Positions 16,403 through 25,319 of a stretch of DNA of 64,000 nucleotides are shown here, piece by piece. The number at the start of each line of letters is the position of its first letter. The first letter of the stretch is position 1. Both the position numbers and the translations under genes were made by a program. Where the stretch lies: positions 278,733-342,732 of the forward strand of contig CALSUH010000007.1 of assembly GCA_943789485.1 (NCBI GenBank), given 5' to 3'. This DNA is from an uncultured Pseudomonadales bacterium (GTDB taxonomy: Bacteria > Pseudomonadota > Gammaproteobacteria > Pseudomonadales > Pseudohongiellaceae). Under the pieces are notes generated by a model. The model searched no databases. It was not told where the DNA came from and saw only the letters and a list, made by a program, of their open reading frames with translations.

Positions 16403-16478
16403 TGGTGCTCACACTCGGAGTTGAACCGAGGACCTCTTCATTACCAATGAAGTGCTCTACCGCCTGAGCTATGCGAGC
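16403..16478 (-). tRNA. tRNA-Thr (GGT)
   Basis: The reverse strand reads GCTCGCATAGCTCAGGCGG onward, with anticodon stem CTTCA/TGAAG around TTGGTAA (anticodon GGT), T-loop TTCAACT and encoded CCA. 76 nt. Third gene of the Tyr-Gly-Thr cluster upstream of tuf. Confidence 0.97.
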
Positions 16479-16600
16479 CGCACATTAGTAATCTCAGCCC
16501 CCTGTCCTGCAGCGGCATTAGTGTCGGCTTGCTCATGCTTTAAACAAGCCACTCAGACCGCCTAATCATCTTTCTAGAAGCTCCAATTTTTTAACTAAAT

Positions 16601-16674
16601 TGGAGCGGGTAGCGGGGATCGAACCCGCGTATCCAGCTTGGAAGGCTGGGGTTCTACCGCTGAACTATACCCGC
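16601..16674 (-). tRNA. tRNA-Gly (TCC)
   Basis: The reverse strand has acceptor GCGGGTA/TACCCGC, anticodon loop with TCC (CTTCCAA), T-loop TTCGATC and encoded CCA. 74 nt. Clustered with tRNA-Tyr and tRNA-Thr. Confidence 0.97.
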
Positions 16675-16707
16675 CTACAAAAATCTACTCCCCGAACTAC
16701 AATGAGT

Positions 16708-16791
16708 TGGTGGAGGGGGGTGGATTTGAACCACCGAAGCTTGCGCGTCAGATTTACAGTCTGATCCCTTTGGCCACTCGGGAACCCCTCC
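16708..16791 (-). tRNA. tRNA-Tyr (GTA)
   Basis: A class II tRNA with a long variable arm, 84 nt. Acceptor GGAGGGG/CCCCTCC, anticodon stem CAGAC/TCTG with GTA, variable-arm sequence CGCGCAAGCTTCG, T-loop TTCAAAT and encoded CCA. First of the three clustered tRNAs. Confidence 0.97.
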
Positions 16792-16845
16792 AACATGAAC
16801 TTCCAAGGGTCAAAAGCCCTGGCACTCTCACTCAGGAGCGGCATT

Positions 16846-17523
16846 TTATGGGAATTGACTCCCTTGTGCAATCGTTTCACAGACATTTTCTGTAATGGTC
16901 AAATTGAGCCGACTTGCCACCAAATCTAGCCATGCGGGGTTTTCTAAAACATACCGCTCCAAAACTTGCAGTTGAACTTGAATTGCGCCAGTAGAACGCG
17001 GGATTTCCTCTATCTCTGGAGCATAACCTAGCTGCTGGACCCCATTCCGCGCGGCCTGCGCATCACCCTGCTGAGAAAAAACACCCAGCGTAATCCCGTT
17101 TTCCAGCATTCCACGGGTGATTAAGTCGCTTTCCATCTCCATTTCAGCCGCTATAAGACCCTCTCTCAGGCCATCTAGGATAATAGTTGCGATCCCTCGC
17201 GAGGAAGCTGGAGGTATGAAAACCCGATATTGTGAGCTCAGCGGATCGCCACTGAGACGGACATTAGAAGAAAATATGGCCTCACCCATCTCAGCGATCA
17301 AGCTGGAGGCATCATCGATGGTGCTGAAACTCTGAATTGTAAAGCAAGTCAGAGCGGGCTGAGCCGCGGACTGCAACTCATATTCACTGATCAGAGTTAA
17401 TCCGCTATTAAACAGAAGCCGAGGAGTGTTAGGCACTGGCGCGGTAATGCGCTGCGCTGAATAGCGAACCCAGGAGAAATATCCGATATTAGCCAGCAGG
17501 AGAAAAATGGCTATATAGCGCAT
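16846..17523 (-). CDS. SPOR-domain-like membrane-anchored protein
   Basis: 225 residues: one N-terminal membrane anchor (residues 1-15, MRYIAIFLLLANIGY) and a periplasmic part. The C-terminal half (about 60-190) has the alternating GVFSQQGDAQAARNGVQQLG pattern of a SPOR peptidoglycan-binding domain (the family binds denuded glycan), though divergent. It starts 3 bp after the coaX stop, so birA, coaX and this gene form one operon, an arrangement also known in pseudomonads. The SPOR assignment is by pattern only. Confidence 0.65.
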   Translation of the reverse strand: MRYIAIFLLLANIGYFSWVRYSAQRITAPVPNTPRLLFNSGLTLISEYELQSAAQPALTCFTIQSFSTIDDASSLIAEMGEAIFSSNVRLSGDPLSSQYRVFIPPASSRGIATIILDGLREGLIAAEMEMESDLITRGMLENGITLGVFSQQGDAQAARNGVQQLGYAPEIEEIPRSTGAIQVQLQVLERYVLENPAWLDLVASRLNLTITENVCETIAQGSQFP

Positions 17524-17526
17524 GGC

Positions 17527-18297
17527 CTAAACCCGTCCTCGAGCGCTGTCAGGGTTTGGGCAAGCTACATCGAGACCATCGAGAACAAGGGAAGTGACAA
17601 TCTCACTATGATCTAGGCCAGCTAAGCCATGCAGCAAACCAGCATCTCCGCCTGCAAAGTAAATTTCGACAGTACCGGCTCTGCCCAATGACTCACTGTG
17701 CTGCTTTATTGTTGCCAACAATGCCGTCACAGTTCCATTAAATACGGCCTCATCTGTTGAATGACCCAAACTTTGGGAATATACGCAATAGTTGCCACTT
17801 AGCCGAATAGCCGTGTTCGACTCGAGGCTGCTGCGCATTAGTTTTAAACCGGGGATAATATAGCCGCCCAAATGCAACCCCTGCGCGTCCAACACATCGA
17901 TAGTGAACGCGGTGCCACTATCTATAATCATGCACGCCCCGTCCGCCCTGCGATAAGCGGCCAACATCGCTAGCCATCTATCTATACCGAGCCTGCTGAC
18001 ATCCGCATACTGATTGGTCACTCCCCCGCAGCTTTGGGTTACCGCCGCCTGCACTAGTTCTACTCCGTGCTTTACGCGCACCCAGTCTTCTAGCTTCTTA
18101 TTAATACCGCCCCCGCGCACACTGCACATACGCGCCATCGATATTACAACCTCTAGCTGTGGAGCTCGCTGTAATTCATCAAATCCGGACACATGGCCTA
18201 CGCCGACCACAGCCAGATCGTCCGCTGCGAGCAGTCGCCATTTGATACGTGAATTACCTACATCAAGCTCTAATATCATGCGCTGATTAATACTCAT
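17527..18297 (-). CDS. coaX: Type III pantothenate kinase
   Basis: First step of coenzyme A synthesis: phosphorylates pantothenate with ATP, cytoplasmic. It is 256 residues. The phosphate-binding motif ELDVGNSRIKWR is at residues 10-21; LGIDRWLAMLAAYR and IDSGTAFTIDVLD are the conserved ASKHA-fold motifs of the type III class. The start ATG at 18297 overlaps the birA stop (ATGA), indicating translational coupling. An internal Met at residue 7 is an alternative start. Confidence 0.93.
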   Translation of the reverse strand: MSINQRMILELDVGNSRIKWRLLAADDLAVVGVGHVSGFDELQRAPQLEVVISMARMCSVRGGGINKKLEDWVRVKHGVELVQAAVTQSCGGVTNQYADVSRLGIDRWLAMLAAYRRADGACMIIDSGTAFTIDVLDAQGLHLGGYIIPGLKLMRSSLESNTAIRLSGNYCVYSQSLGHSTDEAVFNGTVTALLATIKQHSESLGRAGTVEIYFAGGDAGLLHGLAGLDHSEIVTSLVLDGLDVACPNPDSARGRV

Positions 18298-19088
18298 TCT
18301 GAAAGCGGGTGCAACGACGGAAATACTTCCCCGCCATTGATCAATTGTATGCCCTTCGGCGTTTGTAGTAGTAATGAACCACCTGAGTCTACTCCTAGCG
18401 ATTTACCGATGAGACGACTGTTACCCTTTTGAATTTCGATGTCATTCATTCTGTAACAATCCAAGCCATTCCAGCGCTCTTCGAAAGACGAGAATCCGCT
18501 GCCTTCGTATTTCTCCAGATTTCGGCACAGCTGATTCAAAAGCGCGGCGAGCAGAATCACACGAGAAGGCGGTTCATTCATAATGTTATATAAGTCGGTT
18601 ACAGGCCGATCGATGCTATCTAGCAAATTTGCTGGCAGCTCGATATTCACTCCGATGCCGAAGACAACAAAACGTGAATTCTCTTTGTGCTGCAATTCCA
18701 AAAGGATGCCGGCTAGCTTCTTCTTCTCAAAAAGAACGTCGTTCGGCCATTTCAGTTGAAGGCCTTGTGCGCCTAATTGATACAGGGCTTCGACTACGCT
18801 GATAGCGGTGACAAGAGATAGAGCCTGCAGCGCATTGGCCTCCATCGAGAAACGACGAGTCAGCGATAAATAGATACCTGCATTCTTTGGACTCAACCAC
18901 TGACGGCCCCGGCGGCCCCTTCCCGCTGTTTGCGAACTCGCAACAACTACTCGATTCTCAATATTGCCAGATTGAATCTGCCGCAGCGATTCAGAATTTG
19001 TAGAATCAATCTCATCAAAAATTTGAATCTTGCTTATAGATTTCTCAGGCTCAAGATTTAGCAAGTTTCGAAGTGTTTGTTCGTCCAT
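18294..19088 (-). CDS. birA: Biotin--[acetyl-CoA carboxylase] ligase lacking the DNA-binding domain
   Basis: Attaches biotin to the carboxyl carrier protein of acetyl-CoA carboxylase. It is 264 residues. Motifs: FDEIDSTNSE (residues about 24-33), the biotinyl-AMP loop GRGRRGRQW (about 75-83) and LKWPNDVLFEKKKLAG (about 113-128). The N-terminal helix-turn-helix of E. coli BirA is absent: the protein starts about 23 residues before the catalytic domain, and an in-frame TGA lies just upstream. It should therefore be a ligase only, not the biotin-operon repressor. Operon with coaX. Confidence 0.93.
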   Translation of the reverse strand: MDEQTLRNLLNLEPEKSISKIQIFDEIDSTNSESLRQIQSGNIENRVVVASSQTAGRGRRGRQWLSPKNAGIYLSLTRRFSMEANALQALSLVTAISVVEALYQLGAQGLQLKWPNDVLFEKKKLAGILLELQHKENSRFVVFGIGVNIELPANLLDSIDRPVTDLYNIMNEPPSRVILLAALLNQLCRNLEKYEGSGFSSFEERWNGLDCYRMNDIEIQKGNSRLIGKSLGVDSGGSLLLQTPKGIQLINGGEVFPSLHPLSE

Positions 19089-19130
19089 AGGTTTAGTAGT
19101 AACTCAGGCCTTCAGTCTTAGTTTTTTAAA

Positions 19131-19182
19131 AAGGAAGCCTACCGTCAAACTCCCAAATAGTTAACAAACTAAGGCTTCCTAA
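19131..19182 (-). terminator. Possible hairpin downstream of cstA (distal)
   Basis: Arms AGGAAGCCT (19132-19140) and AGGCTTCCT (19172-19180), with T/A-rich flanks, form a 9-bp stem around a 31-nt loop. On the minus strand the stem is followed by TTTTTAAAAAAC. The loop is long for a terminator. Confidence 0.4.
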
Positions 19183-19234
19183 TAAAAAAGGAGCGTGGAT
19201 ATTGCTTTGAACAGCATCCGATCGCTCCTTCTTC
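19183..19234 (-). terminator. Terminator downstream of cstA
   Basis: On the minus strand AAGGAGCG and CGCTCCTT form the stem, followed by TTTTAT. The loop of about 28 nt has weak internal pairing. It starts about 37 bp after the cstA stop. Confidence 0.55.
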
Positions 19235-19270
19235 CAATGAGAACTAACTACTGAATAAAATTCAGCGTTA

Positions 19271-20984
19271 CTACTCTTCCGTGCTTACAGTGTCCGCCGA
19301 TTCAATAGCAATCTCGCCACTTCTGATCTTCGATATTACACCTAGCGCTTCCAGCATAACCATGATGCTAGTGATCATCACCAATATTTCGATAACAACC
19401 AATGCCCATTGACCATTCTGATAGTGACTGACGATATACCAACAAGAGGCCCAAAATGCCATTACGAAGATAAAAATCATCGGCATTAAAATAGCTTTTG
19501 TCGGGCGTCCTAATCGCATCAGATAAACGGCAATTAGCAGCAAGGTCATCGAAGCCAAAATCTGATTAGTGCCACCAAATACAGGCCAGATCAATGCGCC
19601 GCCGTCTCCGGGATAGTTACCCGCGGACACACCGAATGCCAACATCAGACAGGCAGCTATAGCCACCAGTGTAGCGATGATGTTGTTCTTAAACGGTGCG
19701 ATGTTATAGATGCTGCCCCATTCCTGAATTATGTAGCGCTGCAGGCGTAAGCCCGCATCCATAGTAGTACCAGCAAAAAGCACCACCATTACCGCTAGCA
19801 TGGTTTGAGAGAAGGCAATGGGGATGCCCCAGCCTGTTGAAATCAAAATCGCACCGCCGTCGATAAAGCCTTTTTGCCCAGGGCCACTCGCGTAACCAGA
19901 ATAGATCGCATCCCATTCCGCACCCGTTGCAGCGTAGAGAGACCCGGTCACAGCAACGATTGTTATCAACGCCAGCGAACCTTCACCAAGCGCACCAAGA
20001 TAACCAACAAAGCGCGCGTCCTTCTCATTGCTCAGCTGCTTAGAACTGGTTCCGGAAGCTACGATACCGTGGAATCCAGACAAGGCTCCACAAGCAATTG
20101 TGACGAATAGAATTGGCCATATAGGCGGCGTATCAACAGCCAGATTCGGATTAAACGCTGGTGCAGAGACATTTGGCAACGCGATAAATACCGCGCTGTA
20201 GAGAACGAACAAACCTAGGACTAGCTGCGCACCATTGATGTAGTCACGTGGTTGCAACAACAGCCATACCGGCAAACATCGAAGCAATACCTGCATAGAC
20301 AAACAACAGGATAATCCAGTTGCCATTGGCACCCAGACCAAAAACATCACCTGGTAATTCCAGAGGCATCACACTGCCGACGTAGATCGTGAAGTAGAGA
20401 ATCGCAACACCAATTACAGATATCAGCAGTAGGTTGTAGTTTTTACGAATCAGTATTCCGATGCATATAGCTACTGGAATTGCAGCCCAGGCGGGGAATA
20501 CCGATGACGGGAAGATAACCATGTCTGTCGCAATGATGGTCGCGAACATCGCGTTAACCAACACCAACAACAAAAAGATGATAACCATGAACAAAGCAGA
20601 CGCACGCTTACCAATGACATCTGAGGAAAGAGCACCGATTGACTTCGCGCCGTGGCGGTTACTTGCCCACAAGGCTCCCATGTCGTGAACACCGGCGAAG
20701 AATATGCTGCCGAATGTCACCCACAATAAAGCCGGAACCCAACCCCAATATACCGCGATCGCAGGACCTACAATCGGTGCCGCACCGGCTACAGCCGTGA
20801 AGTGAGCGCCCCAAAGTACATACCTGTTAGTGGGTACATAGTCGATGCCATCGTTGATTCGATGAGCAGGAGTCACATAATCAGGGTCTAACTGATAGAT
20901 TTTCTGTGCGATGAATTTGGAATAGACAAACCAGCCAAAAGAAAAACCGACTAGACCGAAAATGACGATGAAGATCGAGGACAT
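19271..20984 (-). CDS. cstA: CstA-family carbon starvation/peptide transporter, one apparent frameshift
   Basis: Inner-membrane transporter of the CstA family (peptide or pyruvate uptake in characterised members). The start is ATG at 20984 (MSSIFIVIFGLVGFSFGWF) with GGAGAG upstream. The N-terminal part (20984 to about 20276) holds PAHRINDGIDYVPTNRYVLWG and AAPIVGPAIAVYWGW. The C-terminal part continues in another frame as LPVWLLLQPRDYINGAQL. An extra T in the minus-strand run at 20274-20276 (ATGTTTGCC in place of ATGTTGCCG) explains the shift. Corrected length is about 570 residues, within the shorter branch of the family. About 14 membrane segments. One-base insertion error is likelier than real inactivation. 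Confidence 0.88.
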
Positions 20985-21182
20985 AAAGCGCTCTCCAGGA
21001 TTATTATTATGAAATCTAAGTTTGGCATCATAGCAAGTTAGGGGACAGCGATACAACGGAAAGTCTTGTAATTACTGGCTTTTTTAGAGGGCTCACAGCT
21101 GGTGCTAGCAATCGAATCCTGAGCCCTTTGCAGTGTAAGGTCATTAATTAATCCTCTGGGCCAATACCACTTATTATTAAGC

Positions 21183-21218
21183 AAAAAAAAACCCGGCCAT
21201 CTGCATGACCGGGTTTTT
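21183..21218 (-). terminator. Terminator of the 21236-22939 gene
   Basis: On the minus strand AAAAACCCGGTCAT, then a short loop, then GGCCGGGTTTTTTTTT: a strong GC stem with a long T-run, 18 bp after the stop codon. Confidence 0.9.
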
Positions 21219-21235
21219 CCTAACTAAACCAACGC

Positions 21236-22939
21236 TTAGTTAGATGGTGCCGCTGCATGGTATGTCCAATAACCAATAAACATCTCATCCCAGCTCTGCA
21301 ATCCAAAAACAAGCTCCTGAGAAGGGTCAGGATTAGCTGGATTGAACTCGGAATTATCAAAAGCACCGGTAACGTGCACTTTAGTGCCCGCCTTAATCTG
21401 GACTGGCTCTTCCAATTCATAAGTCGGCTGCCATGCGTAGCTGTAGTTTGGCACACTAAGCAGGTCAGTCATTGTGCCATCTTCATTTTCCATGGCAAAC
21501 TTCATGTCCTTGCCACGGAAGTGCATGTGAGCACGCAGGCCTGTTACCACTACGTCCTCGTCGAACGTATATTGAGCCGCTGATTCGTAGTCCTGGTCGT
21601 ACGCAGGGATCTTGAACTGTGACGCTACCGAACGCGTGAAATTCTCGTACTTAGGTGGCTCGTCATACATATACAGACCAATAAGTGTTTCATCCGTTGT
21701 TGCTTTACCGTTAGTTGTAAAGTGAAACTGCATGGACAATTTATGATCCTTAGGAATGTACACGCCCGTCTCATCACGGAATGTCATCGCGTCGACCTTT
21801 CCGGGGGCATAACCCTCGAGGAAACGGCGTGCAATCGAAGTTGTGTTGCCTTCTCCACCGTCAAAATTCTCGGCAGGCGCAGTAACGTAAGTGAGAAGGT
21901 GATGAAGAACTGACTCGTCACCGGGGATAAATTGAACCGCTTTAACCCACATGTCTTCGTCGAAAGGAAGCTCAACGTCCACATCGATGTAGTCGAGAAC
22001 TCCAGTGGCAGGAATTTCCATCTTCGGTGCCTTAATGATAAAATCAGGCTCACCTAAGCTCCACTCTTTCCAGTTAGGCAGATCGATCTGTGTTAACGGG
22101 TCAATAGCAGATTCACCACGAGGTGCTCCAGCATCGATCCAATGAACTAGAGTCTGCAGGTCCCCATCTGTCATATAACGTGCATTGTTGAAATGACCAA
22201 TGTTTGGGTCAACCTGTGTAGGTGGCATGCGCTTAGTAATCAGCGTTTCGCGAATCATCGGTGACCAGCCCTGCAGCATCAAATGGCTGTCCATCGCGAA
22301 GGGACCAATTCCACCCTCGCGGTGGCAAGTTGCACATTGCTCAGCAATAATTGGTGCAACTTCTGTTGCATAGTCTGGTGTAGCGCTTGCGTGAGTTTCT
22401 CTAGCCGGAAATTCGAGGTCGCAACCCACAGCATCAATAATCCTTGTACTGACTATTGTGCCAGCCAATTCGCCAGACAATGTAGCTGGCGCACTCGCTA
22501 CCGGGCCACGGTAGAGAATAGTAAGGCGCTCTGGGTCAAGGATAACGATCTCGCCAGCCTTCGTAAGAGACAGAGTTTCAGAGACAATCTGTCCGTCGTC
22601 AAGAAGCATAGGTAATTCCGAACCCAGTGCCGCTTTGACGGATCGAATCACCTCAATATTTGCTTCTGCCGACGAGTTGATCAACGCAAAGGCGATGCCC
22701 TGATCGTTCCATTCTGACGCCATAGCCTCTAGGCTGGCTACAGAAGAATTGATAGCTGAACAGCTGTTATCGAAAGACATTAATACTAATGCCTCTTTAT
22801 TGCGGTAACGGCTCAACTGGTGAAAATCACCGTTGCTATCCATAAGCCCGAAATCACCCACTCTATCAGGCAGCGCCATAGCTGAGACAGATAGAACTGA
22901 CGTGATCAGAGCGATTAAAAATCCGATTAATTTATTCAT
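21236..22939 (-). CDS. Exported redoxin-like/cytochrome c/PHM-like copper monooxygenase fusion (paralogue 1)
   Basis: 567 residues, periplasmic. Signal peptide about 1-22. Residues 25-170 are a thioredoxin-like (AhpC/TSA type) domain with one Cys (C60) and no CxxC. The heme c motif CATCH is at 202-206, with the likely distal Met in KRMPP (238). Residues about 300-565 resemble the copper domain of peptidylglycine alpha-hydroxylating monooxygenase: HH at 346-347, H406, HMH at 471-473 and M553. These match rat PHM H107/H108, H172, H242/H244 and M314 in order and nearly in spacing. The seen residues support a dicopper oxygenase fed electrons by the fused heme; the substrate is unknown. Monocistronic, with its own terminator. 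Paralogues at 23232, 30369 and, broken, 61334. Confidence 0.85.
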   Translation of the reverse strand: MNKLIGFLIALITSVLSVSAMALPDRVGDFGLMDSNGDFHQLSRYRNKEALVLMSFDNSCSAINSSVASLEAMASEWNDQGIAFALINSSAEANIEVIRSVKAALGSELPMLLDDGQIVSETLSLTKAGEIVILDPERLTILYRGPVASAPATLSGELAGTIVSTRIIDAVGCDLEFPARETHASATPDYATEVAPIIAEQCATCHREGGIGPFAMDSHLMLQGWSPMIRETLITKRMPPTQVDPNIGHFNNARYMTDGDLQTLVHWIDAGAPRGESAIDPLTQIDLPNWKEWSLGEPDFIIKAPKMEIPATGVLDYIDVDVELPFDEDMWVKAVQFIPGDESVLHHLLTYVTAPAENFDGGEGNTTSIARRFLEGYAPGKVDAMTFRDETGVYIPKDHKLSMQFHFTTNGKATTDETLIGLYMYDEPPKYENFTRSVASQFKIPAYDQDYESAAQYTFDEDVVVTGLRAHMHFRGKDMKFAMENEDGTMTDLLSVPNYSYAWQPTYELEEPVQIKAGTKVHVTGAFDNSEFNPANPDPSQELVFGLQSWDEMFIGYWTYHAAAPSN

Positions 22940-23049
22940 TTTCCGTGCTCCAAGAAGCTAGCAAATAAGCCATTTGTATTTGCAAACGTATTTATTGGCC
23001 TAAGCAGTCTAGCGCAGGTGAGCAGAAATGTGCAGTCTGAAACATTACT

Positions 23050-23062
23050 TTTTGTAACAAAA
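23050..23062. promoter_or_regulatory. Candidate operator TTTTGTAACAAAA upstream of paralogue 1
   Basis: A 13-bp odd-centred palindrome, 110 bp upstream of the start at 22939. A near-identical element lies upstream of paralogue 2 (25190-25202), and a half-matching one lies before the PAL-like gene (26799-26808). The regulator is unknown. Confidence 0.4.
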
Positions 23063-23162
23063 TAGCGCAGATGCAAAAAGGTCTAGCACTGCTTATAGCG
23101 AGGCTTCGCCAGAAATTCGAGAATCAGATGCAGACTAGGAGGCTTCGCACCCATGCCACAGT

Positions 23163-23188
23163 AAAAAAGGCCGAAATCGGCCTTTTAA
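23163..23188 (-). terminator. Terminator of the 23232-24998 gene
   Basis: AAAAAAGGCCGAAATCGGCC followed by TTTT: a GGCCGA/TCGGCC stem with A/T runs on both sides, 44 bp beyond the stop codon of the minus-strand gene. Confidence 0.85.
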
Positions 23189-23231
23189 AGGCGGTCATAG
23201 CGAAGACCGTAAGTGGCGGCTAAGTGCGTGT

Positions 23232-24998
23232 CTACTGGCTGGTCTTATTGTAGGAAAGATAGCCAATAAACATCTCATCCCAACTCTGCGCGCCTCCCGT
23301 GACAACAGCCGCTGGATCTGGGTTGCCGAGATTATATTGGGAGTTATCAAAAGCGCCTTCGATCATTACTCTGGAACCTGCGGGCAACAACATAGGCTCC
23401 GAGAGTCGATAGGTTGGTTGCCAAGCGAAGTTGTAATCAGGCACATTAATGATCTGGTCTTTTGTACCATCTGGGTAGACGACGCTAAAGCGCATGCGCT
23501 TGCCACGGTAATGCATATGCGGGCGCAGTCCGTGCAAAACCACCTCGTCCTCAAATACATGAGACGCCCGCATCTCATGATCGGATGCGCCCGGTGGAAT
23601 TTCGATGTTAGCTCCGCCATGGCTTAGGGAATAAGTCGAGTACTGGTAATCGGGTTCTTGGTCGGCGAAATAGAGACCTAGTTTTGTACTATCTATCGCT
23701 TCTTTTCCAAATGTTGTGTAATGCAGAGACATTTGCACCGCCGATCCCTTTGGTACAAATACACCTGTTTCTTCGGGGTACGTTACCGCCTCATCTTTGC
23801 CCGGAGCATAGCCTTCCAGAAATTCTCTGTAGTTGTCGTTTTCGCCTTCAACGATTTCTTCAGCATAGTCGGCTGGAACGATATAGCTCAGCAGGTGATG
23901 AAGTACACGTCGATCGCCGGGAAGGTGCTGCACAGACTTAACCCAGACGTCTTCCTCGAAAGGCAGATCGATAGTGACACGCTCGTAGTCTAAGACGCCG
24001 GTTGCTGGCACGGTGAAAGCGGGCACGTCAACGATGTAGTCGGGTTCACCTAGCTCCCATACGGAATTAGGCGGCTCGATTAGCGTGAGAGGATCGACTT
24101 CACTGACACCACGAGGCGAGCCTGCATCTATCCAATGAACAAGCGTTTGCAACTCTTCAGCATCCATATAACGAGCATTAGTAAAATGTTTTACATTAGG
24201 ATCAACTTGAGCGGGCGGCATGCGTTTAGTCATCATGACTTCTTTCATCATAGGCGACCAACCTTGAACCATCATATGCGAATCCATCGCGAATGGCGCT
24301 ATGCCTCCCTCTACATGGCAGCTAATGCACTTCTCTTCCAGTATTGGAGCAACCTCAGTCGCATAGTCAGGCGTATAACTGGCATGCATCTGTTTGGCTG
24401 GGAATTGCAGTTCACAACCGACCGCATCGGTAGTGATTGTTTGCTCGATTGAGGCAGCATCATCGGCAACCGCCGCGGACAACACATCGGCAAAAACGGT
24501 AGTCCCTGCTACGGCCTCAATATTGAGCGCGGGACGTGCTTGAACAGGGTCAGTATCTAGGCCCCCGCGGTAAAGAATCTGACCGCGCGAAGGCTCCAAT
24601 ACTACTATCTCACCAGCCTTGCTCAGACCGAGACTTTCGGCAACAAGCTGGCTATCATCTAACAAGACCGGTATATCGAAATTGTGCAGATTGTCCATCA
24701 GGCGAACATCGGCGGGACTATCACTGGCGTCAGAATTCATGGCTAGGAAGGTAATGCCTTGTTGCTCCCAAGTAGTCCGTAGCAGACGATACTTGTGCAG
24801 CTGCTCAATGTTTTCGATACAGCTCGCCGCTGTAGCAATAATGACTACCGCCTTGCTGTCGCCATATTTCTGCAATTGGTGGTAAACGCCGTCATGATCG
24901 ATTAGAGCGAAATTTCCAGCTCGCTCAGTGCCAGCATGGGCTTGAATCGCGAAGATACTGCTTAACAGGACAAGAACCACTGCGCTTAGCTTTTTCAT
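23232..24998 (-). CDS. Exported redoxin-like/cytochrome c/PHM-like copper monooxygenase fusion (paralogue 2)
   Basis: 588 residues with the same order as its neighbour. Signal peptide 1-22 (ends AHA). Thioredoxin-like domain about 25-175 with a lone C60. Heme motif CISCH at 224-228 and KRMPP at about 258-262. Copper ligands: HH 367-368, H426, HMH 494-496, M576. A longer linker (about 165-195) separates the redoxin and heme parts. Its last residues, QSWDEMFIGY, are identical to paralogue 1, but the thioredoxin parts differ widely, so the duplication is old. The 290-bp gap and terminator before paralogue 1 indicate separate transcripts. Confidence 0.85.
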   Translation of the reverse strand: MKKLSAVVLVLLSSIFAIQAHAGTERAGNFALIDHDGVYHQLQKYGDSKAVVIIATAASCIENIEQLHKYRLLRTTWEQQGITFLAMNSDASDSPADVRLMDNLHNFDIPVLLDDSQLVAESLGLSKAGEIVVLEPSRGQILYRGGLDTDPVQARPALNIEAVAGTTVFADVLSAAVADDAASIEQTITTDAVGCELQFPAKQMHASYTPDYATEVAPILEEKCISCHVEGGIAPFAMDSHMMVQGWSPMMKEVMMTKRMPPAQVDPNVKHFTNARYMDAEELQTLVHWIDAGSPRGVSEVDPLTLIEPPNSVWELGEPDYIVDVPAFTVPATGVLDYERVTIDLPFEEDVWVKSVQHLPGDRRVLHHLLSYIVPADYAEEIVEGENDNYREFLEGYAPGKDEAVTYPEETGVFVPKGSAVQMSLHYTTFGKEAIDSTKLGLYFADQEPDYQYSTYSLSHGGANIEIPPGASDHEMRASHVFEDEVVLHGLRPHMHYRGKRMRFSVVYPDGTKDQIINVPDYNFAWQPTYRLSEPMLLPAGSRVMIEGAFDNSQYNLGNPDPAAVVTGGAQSWDEMFIGYLSYNKTSQ

Positions 24999-25319
24999 TT
25001 TAATAGCCTTTCAGTTAGCAAGTTATCAAGGTCGCGCGTCAGTGAAAGAGTAAAGCGGCAACTCCTCTTTAGAATTCACTTCGCACTACTGCAATTAGGC
25101 TACGGCAGAATCCGCTTAGATCAGGATTCAAGCAATGTCCGGTAGCCTAACGCAATCTGCTTATTAACAAATATCTATAGACTGCTAAGTTTTGTGACAA
25201 ATTGAAACAGAATAGGCGAATCTCGCCACTAACTCTTATTGATTCAGAATAGTAGAGATGTTTAGCCGGCTCGAAGACAGGTATAACACCGGCACCAGAG
25301 CTAGCCAAATACTTCTAAT
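24999..25319. other. Intergenic region between paralogue 2 and the HupE-like gene
   Basis: About 320 bp with no ORF; it should contain the promoter of paralogue 2. The only signal noted is the palindrome at 25190-25202. Confidence 0.4.
25190..25202. promoter_or_regulatory. Candidate operator TTTTGTGACAAAT upstream of paralogue 2
   Basis: TTTGT-G-ACAAA is a perfect 11-bp odd palindrome, 192 bp upstream of the start at 24998. It matches the element before paralogue 1 at 11 of 13 positions. Confidence 0.4.
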
